The notes under the pieces are model-generated. The model saw only the letters and a list, made by a program, of their open reading frames with translations, was not told where the DNA came from and ran no database searches. From Alphaproteobacteria bacterium (GTDB lineage Bacteria; Pseudomonadota; Alphaproteobacteria; Micavibrionales; Micavibrionaceae), in the NCBI GenBank assembly GCA_022763065.1, contig JALEGH010000021.1:1-49755 (forward strand): DNA of 49,755 bases. Reading direction: 5' to 3'. The position numbers and the translations under genes are program-made. Numbering within the stretch: position 1 is the stretch's first letter; the number at the start of each line of letters is the position of its first letter. Positions 45,608 to 49,755 of this stretch are shown piece by piece.

Positions 45608-46192
45608 CTATTTATCTTTCTTCGCGCTTTTTTTAGCGGCTTTTTTGGTTGCAGTTTTCTTTGTTGTCTTTTTAGCAGCAGGCGCTTTCTTCGCAGCTTT
45701 CTTGGCTGTCTTCTTTGTCGCTGCTTTTGTTTCCTTTTTCTTGTCCTCTGCTTTTTTCGGTGCAGAAGATTTTGTCACATCAACAGGAGGCTTTTTCGTA
45801 GCCTTCTTAGGTGCATTTGCATCTTCGCGCTCGCGCACAACAATCGTAATACGGCTAAAAGGCTTTAATATCCTAGCAGCACGCCCACGCGCACGGGCAC
45901 GGAAACGCTTCATCATGATATCTTTACCCACAAAGGCTTCTGCCACATAAAGACGATCTACATCCAGACCATGATTATTTTCCGCATTAGAAATCGCAGA
46001 CTGCAAAACCTTACGCACATCCTGGGAAAAACGGCGATTATTAAACTCCAAATCAATCAATGCTTTACCGGCATCCTTACCGCGGATCGTTTGCGCAACA
46101 AGATTTAGCTTCTGCGCAGAACCACGCAAATGCTTGGCCATTGCCATCGCTTCATTATCACGGACGCGTCTTTCGTTTGCTTTTTGTCCCAT
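45608..46192 (-). CDS. rplV: 50S ribosomal protein L22 with long Lys/Ala-rich tail
   Basis: L22 proper fills residues 1-125 ([31 protein letters not shown] ... [25 protein letters not shown]). Residues 126-194 are an extension rich in Lys, Ala, Pro and Thr ([21 protein letters not shown]). The usual bacterial length is 110-126. The tail would lie outside the exit tunnel. Confidence 0.95.
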   Translation of the reverse strand: MGQKANERRVRDNEAMAMAKHLRGSAQKLNLVAQTIRGKDAGKALIDLEFNNRRFSQDVRKVLQSAISNAENNHGLDVDRLYVAEAFVGKDIMMKRFRARARGRAARILKPFSRITIVVREREDANAPKKATKKPPVDVTKSSAPKKAEDKKKETKAATKKTAKKAAKKAPAAKKTTKKTATKKAAKKSAKKDK

Positions 46193-46211
46193 TGCTCTAT
46201 TCCTTTTCTTT

Positions 46212-46284
46212 TTTAAGCCCGCTTAATTTATGAAGCCGTCAACCGTCGCTTCGCTCCGTCGAGTTTCATAAATACAAGTTTAAA
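46212..46284 (-). repeat. Intercistronic repeat R10, nested two-arm form, rplV-rpsS gap
   Basis: Outer arms TTTAAGCCCG and CAAGTTTAAA (two mismatches); inner perfect stem TTTATGAA (46227-46234) and TTCATAAA (46265-46272) around a subfamily A core identical to that of R2. Confidence 0.8.
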
Positions 46285-46292
46285 AATTCTCC

Positions 46293-46568
46293 TTATTTCT
46301 TCGCTTTCTTATCTGCCTGATGACCGTGATAGGTACGCGTTGGCGCAAATTCACCCAATTTGTGACCGATCATTTTATCTGTTACCAAAACAGGAATGAA
46401 TTTATTTCCGTTATGGACACCAAAAGTCAGACCCACCATTTGCGGCAAAATCGTCGAGCGACGCGACCAGGTTTTGATCACACCCTTGATCGTACCTTCT
46501 TTTGCCTGCTCCACCTTCTTCAAAAGGTGACGGTCAATAAATGGTCCTTTCCAAACGCTACGTGTCAT
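46293..46568 (-). CDS. rpsS: 30S ribosomal protein S19
   Basis: The 91-residue head protein begins [21 protein letters not shown] and contains [48 protein letters not shown], all diagnostic. Length is normal. Confidence 0.98.
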   Translation of the reverse strand: MTRSVWKGPFIDRHLLKKVEQAKEGTIKGVIKTWSRRSTILPQMVGLTFGVHNGNKFIPVLVTDKMIGHKLGEFAPTRTYHGHQADKKAKK

Positions 46569-46590
46569 CTCAATAACTCCTTAAAGCTTT

Positions 46591-47418
46591 CTACTTCTTC
46601 TTACGACGACGGATAATATATTTATCAGTCGATTTATTTTTACGTGTTTTGTAACCTTTTGTCGGCACGCCCGAATAAGACACAGGATGACGTCCACCAG
46701 ATGTTCTACCCTCACCACCACCATGCGGGTGATCAACCGGGTTCATCACAACGCCGCGAACAGTTGGGCGAACACCCATCCAACGCTTGCGTCCCGCCTT
46801 ACCCATATTTGTATTCATGTGATCAGGATTTGATACCGCCCCAACAGAAGCAATACATTCCTGACGCACCTTACGAAGCTCACCTGAGGCCAGTTTAATT
46901 TGCGCATATCCTTGGTCGCGGCCAACAAGCTGTGCATATGTTCCGGCACTACGGCACATCTGACCGCCCTTGCCTGGCTTCATTTCAATGTTATAAATAA
47001 TTGTACCAACCGGCATACCTTTAAGCGGCATAGCGTTACCCGGCTTAATATCTGCCTTTTCATCCGCAATCACTTTATCACCAGCCTGAAGACGTTGTGG
47101 CGCCAAGATGTAAGCCTTTTCACCATCCGCATACTCAATCAAAGCAATAAAGGCTGTACGGTTTGGATCATACTCCAAACGTAGAACAGTTGCCTCAACG
47201 CCAAATTTATTACGCTTCCAATCAATCACGCGGTATTTTTGTTTATGACCACCACCCTTGTGACGACATGTGATACGGCCTGTGTTATTGCGTCCACCGT
47301 TTTTCTTCTTACCTTCAAGAAGCGTTTTTTCCGGCGCGCCCTTATGCAGGCCACTACGGTCAACCGTCACTAACTGACGCGTTCCCGGTGAATTTGGTTT
47401 ATATTTTTTCAGTGCCAT
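46591..47418 (-). CDS. rplB: 50S ribosomal protein L2
   Basis: The 275-residue protein of the peptidyl-transferase region begins [27 protein letters not shown] and carries the signature [23 protein letters not shown] near the C-terminus with the conserved His residues. Length is normal. Confidence 0.98.
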   Translation of the reverse strand: MALKKYKPNSPGTRQLVTVDRSGLHKGAPEKTLLEGKKKNGGRNNTGRITCRHKGGGHKQKYRVIDWKRNKFGVEATVLRLEYDPNRTAFIALIEYADGEKAYILAPQRLQAGDKVIADEKADIKPGNAMPLKGMPVGTIIYNIEMKPGKGGQMCRSAGTYAQLVGRDQGYAQIKLASGELRKVRQECIASVGAVSNPDHMNTNMGKAGRKRWMGVRPTVRGVVMNPVDHPHGGGEGRTSGGRHPVSYSGVPTKGYKTRKNKSTDKYIIRRRKKK

Positions 47419-47432
47419 CTTCTTTTCCTCTT

Positions 47433-47472
47433 TTTAAGCCCGCAACCCCGCCTCCGGCGTGTCGGGTTTAAA
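47433..47472 (-). repeat. Intercistronic repeat R11 (subfamily B), rplB-rplW gap
   Basis: Outer arms TTTAAGCCCG/CGGGTTTAAA; inner hairpin CGCC-tcc-GGCG. It ends 1 bp before the rplW stop codon. Confidence 0.85.
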
Positions 47473-47473
47473 T

Positions 47474-47794
47474 TTACACTCCTGATCCCAGATCAATTGT
47501 TTGACCTTCTTTTAGCGTCACAATCGCCTTTTTTGTATCACTTCTAAATGCCTTAATTCCCTTAAAACGCTTTGTCTTACCCTTTTGAACAGATGTGTTC
47601 ACGTTTGTGACATCTACTTTAAAAAGAGTTTCAACAGCTGTTTTAATACGCGGCTTCGTTGCACTCAAAGGCACACGGAAAGTCACCTGACCATAAGCAG
47701 AACCCATCGTAGATTTTTCAGTCACAACCGGATTACGGATGATTTCATACATCCATTCCGCCAGCTCAACTTTTTCTTTCTTCTTCGCAGCCAT
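47474..47794 (-). CDS. rplW: 50S ribosomal protein L23
   Basis: This 106-residue protein at the tunnel exit docks trigger factor and SRP. The core [59 protein letters not shown] is typical; length is slightly above normal through a charged N-terminus. It starts 4 bp after the rplD stop. Confidence 0.97.
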   Translation of the reverse strand: MAAKKKEKVELAEWMYEIIRNPVVTEKSTMGSAYGQVTFRVPLSATKPRIKTAVETLFKVDVTNVNTSVQKGKTKRFKGIKAFRSDTKKAIVTLKEGQTIDLGSGV

Positions 47795-47798
47795 CTTC

Positions 47799-48422
47799 TT
47801 ATCCTTTCAACCTTTTGGTCAGATCCGCAACGGCATCTTTCGTCAACATCAATGTGTCACGACGCATAATGTCATATACATTCGCACCTTGTGATGGCAA
47901 CACATCAACCATCGGCAAATTCGATGTCGCACGTGCAAAATTTGCATCAATTTCCTGCCCGCCAACAATAAGCGCGGAATCAAAGCCAAATCTTGACATC
48001 GCAGCCGCCATCGGCTTTGTCTTATGATCTTTAGCCTTCGCATCATCCAAAATGATAAGCTTGCCTTCTTTCGCCTTTACAGACAAAGCCGCCTTCATCG
48101 CATTTTGACGCACACGGCGCGGAAGCTCCGTTGCATGAGAGCGCACTTTAGGGCCATGAGCCACCTGACCACCACGGTCAATATTACGCTTGAGATCACC
48201 TGCACGCGCACGGCCTGTACCTTTTTGTGCAAAAGGCTTCTTACCCGTACCGGATACCTCATGACGTTCCTGTGTTTTATGGTTGCCGCCTTGACGCTTA
48301 TTCAATTGGTACTTGACCATTTGATGAATAACATCACCGCGTGCATCCGTTCCGAAAACATCCTTATCCAGAGTGATTTCGCCAGCATCTTTATTTTCTA
48401 ATGTTTTGACTGCGACTTTCAT
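47799..48422 (-). CDS. rplD: 50S ribosomal protein L4
   Basis: The 207-residue protein lines the exit tunnel. The tunnel loop [36 protein letters not shown] is intact. In E. coli L4 represses its own S10 operon; whether that applies here cannot be judged because the operon's 5' leader is outside the window. Confidence 0.97.
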   Translation of the reverse strand: MKVAVKTLENKDAGEITLDKDVFGTDARGDVIHQMVKYQLNKRQGGNHKTQERHEVSGTGKKPFAQKGTGRARAGDLKRNIDRGGQVAHGPKVRSHATELPRRVRQNAMKAALSVKAKEGKLIILDDAKAKDHKTKPMAAAMSRFGFDSALIVGGQEIDANFARATSNLPMVDVLPSQGANVYDIMRRDTLMLTKDAVADLTKRLKG

Positions 48423-48439
48423 CGGTCTCTTCCTTCTTA

Positions 48440-48467
48440 TTAACTCGCTTTACTTAACTCGCTTTAC
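48440..48467. repeat. 14-bp tandem duplication at the rplC stop
   Basis: TTAACTCGCTTTAC occurs twice head to tail. The rplC stop codon lies inside the second copy. It looks like a recent slip duplication in the rplC-rplD gap. Confidence 0.8.
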
Positions 48468-49210
48468 GCTTTATCTTCTGTTGCTTCAGAAGCTGCATCA
48501 TCCGCTTTTGCCTCTACCGGAGCTTCTGACTTTGCATCTTCCCTTACACCCGCCGGGACAGGCACCCCTTCAGGAGCCGCCTTCTTTACCGCGTCCGTAA
48601 TATACACCCAACCTGATTTAGGTCCCGGAACAGCACCCTTCACGAGCACCAAATTTTGATCCATATCAATCGCCGCCACCTTGAGACTTTGCACAGTTAC
48701 ACGCTCCGCACCCATATGACCGGCCATTTTCTTACCCTTGAAAACCTTACCCGGATCCTGACATTGACCTGTCGAACCATGCGCACGGTGAGAAACTGAC
48801 ACACCGTGTGTGGCACGCATCCCGCCAAAATTATGACGCTTCATCGCACCGGCAAAACCTTTACCTTTTGATGTCGCACATACATCAACATACTGACCTT
48901 CAACAAAGTGGTTCGCGACGAGTTCTGCCCCAACTTCAAGTAAGTTTTCAGGAGAGACTCTGAACTCAGCAACTTTTTTCTTCGGCTCCACTTTCGCTTT
49001 AGCATACACACCGCGCATCGCCTTTGATGTGCGGTTGACTTTCGCCTTACCAGCACCAAGCTGCACAGCACTATAACCGTGCTTATCTTGCTCACGCACG
49101 GCTGTAACCTGACAATCATCAAGCTTCAATACAGTCACAGGAATCTGAACACCATCTTCGGTGAAGATACGTGTCATTCCTTCTTTACGTGCAATAACTC
49201 CAGTTCTCAT
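48464..49210 (-). CDS. rplC: 50S ribosomal protein L3 with acidic C-terminal tail
   Basis: The 248-residue protein begins [20 protein letters not shown] and has the conserved loop [56 protein letters not shown]. The last 30 or so residues are an acidic Ala/Glu/Asp tail ([20 protein letters not shown]) absent from most L3. Ribosome site AAAGGAAA. Confidence 0.97.
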   Translation of the reverse strand: MRTGVIARKEGMTRIFTEDGVQIPVTVLKLDDCQVTAVREQDKHGYSAVQLGAGKAKVNRTSKAMRGVYAKAKVEPKKKVAEFRVSPENLLEVGAELVANHFVEGQYVDVCATSKGKGFAGAMKRHNFGGMRATHGVSVSHRAHGSTGQCQDPGKVFKGKKMAGHMGAERVTVQSLKVAAIDMDQNLVLVKGAVPGPKSGWVYITDAVKKAAPEGVPVPAGVREDAKSEAPVEAKADDAASEATEDKA

Positions 49211-49270
49211 TTTCTTTTTCCTTTCTAGAGGAGGACATCCGCCCTCATAGAGTTTAATATATCAGCCGTA

Positions 49271-49284
49271 GCGGGCTTGCCCGC
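49271..49284 (-). repeat. GC-rich palindrome in the rplC-rpsJ gap
   Basis: GCGGGCTTGCCCGC folds as GCGGG-ctTG-CCCGC. A weaker hairpin, GAGG...CCTC, lies at 49227-49245. This gap has no copy of the R1-R11 family. Confidence 0.5.
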
Positions 49285-49303
49285 CTGAGGCCATCAAAAA
49301 AAG

Positions 49304-49627
49304 CTAGGCTGCGACCTGCCCGATTTTAATTTCAACATCCACACCTGCTGCCAAATCCAGCTTCATCAGCGCATCAACAGTTTGAGGTGTCGGATCAACA
49401 ATATCAATCAAACGCTTATGCGTTCTCATTTCAAAATGCTCCATTGAATTTTTATTCACGTGAGGAGAACGCAATACAGTAAAGCGTTCCTTACGTGTCG
49501 GTAATGGTATAGGACCACGAACACCCGCACCTGTACGCTTGGCCGTATTCACAATCTCGCCAGTTGACGTATCTAAAATACGGTGATCAAAAGCTCTTAA
49601 GCGAATTCTAATTGTTTGTGCATCCAT
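49304..49627 (-). CDS. rpsJ: 30S ribosomal protein S10 (NusE)
   Basis: The 107-residue protein of the 30S head, also a transcription antitermination factor with Nus[15 protein letters not shown] and [44 protein letters not shown] are diagnostic. It lies 31 bp after tuf, as is normal for the joined str-S10 cluster. Confidence 0.98.
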   Translation of the reverse strand: MDAQTIRIRLRAFDHRILDTSTGEIVNTAKRTGAGVRGPIPLPTRKERFTVLRSPHVNKNSMEHFEMRTHKRLIDIVDPTPQTVDALMKLDLAAGVDVEIKIGQVAA

Positions 49628-49658
49628 GGTCTTTACCTTTTAAATACCTAAATTAACC

Positions 49659-49755
49659 TTACTCCACAATCTTACTGACGACGCCGGCACCGACGGTGCG
49701 GCCACCTTCACGGATGGCGAAGCGAAGACCTTCATCCATCGCGATCGGAGCGATC
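49659..49755 (-). CDS. tuf: Elongation factor Tu, 3' end only
   Basis: The last 31 codons before a TAA at 49661-49659 read [31 protein letters not shown], the EF-Tu C-terminus (domain III). The rest lies beyond the window. Position directly before rpsJ fits the str operon end. Confidence 0.95.
   Translation of the reverse strand, partial: IAPIAMDEGLRFAIREGGRTVGAGVVSKIVE

Noticed and set aside
40233..47472. CRISPR-like array
   Set aside because: The repeats are palindromic with variable inner arms, separated by whole genes rather than by spacers of constant length, and no cas gene is present.

Overview
The window is a continuous piece of an alphaproteobacterial chromosome, moderately AT-rich. 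Support comes from the dnaA-rpsT-mutM, dnaN-recF-gyrB and str/S10/spc ribosomal gene content, a CIRCE-controlled groESL operon, a Usg-family protein, a COX15-type haem A synthase, a eukaryote-like NADP isocitrate dehydrogenase and an RNase E with a long acidic insertion in its S1 domain. The Lys/Ala-rich tails on several ribosomal proteins and a DotL/IcmO-type coupling ATPase make me favour the Rhodospirillales/Micavibrionales side of the class, but that placement is inference.

Layout. 1-2.6 kb: the 3' part of a DotL/IcmO-like coupling ATPase overlapping a membrane-anchored pilin-like protein (the edge of a type IVB secretion or conjugation locus). 2.6-3.3 kb: a REP-associated tyrosine transposase with an altered HUH motif. 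3.3-13.9 kb: mostly minus-strand replication block argS, small secreted protein, gyrB, recF, dnaN, (BPL_N amidotransferase-like, plus strand), dnaA, AT-rich gap, rpsT. 13.9-24.8 kb: secreted protein and mutM, membrane protein, a small plus-strand gene with a possible leader peptide, groEL-groES, usg, ferredoxin, membrane protein, orphan P-loop protein, ferredoxin-NADP reductase, cox15, glycosyltransferase, secreted protein. 24.8-33.3 kb: rne with structured downstream sequence, N-acetylmuramoyl-L-alanine amidase, small lipoprotein with a structured leader, L,D-transpeptidase, icd. 33.3-38.7 kb: YfgM-like/bamB/der cluster, MOSC protein, MscS channel. 38.7-49.8 kb: minus-strand tuf(partial)-rpsJ-rplC-D-W-B-rpsS-rplV-rpsC-rplP-rpmC-rpsQ-rplN-X-E-rpsN-H-rplF-R-rpsE-rpmD-rplO, ending at a bidirectional terminator with no secY.

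Functional themes are replication initiation and topology (dnaA, dnaN, recF, gyrB), protein folding under heat stress (groESL), envelope building (amidase, L,D-transpeptidase, BamB, MscS, lipoprotein) and translation (S10/spc, argS, der, rne). Nearly all highly expressed genes lie on the minus strand.

The most unusual signal is a family of about a dozen related hairpin repeats placed in the gaps between ribosomal protein genes. The family has a conserved outer stem, inner stems that change with compensation, two copies with an extra arm, and one copy apparently inserted inside another. Several monocistronic genes also appear to be transcribed as leaderless mRNAs, with the -10 element ending 6-7 nt before the start codon.
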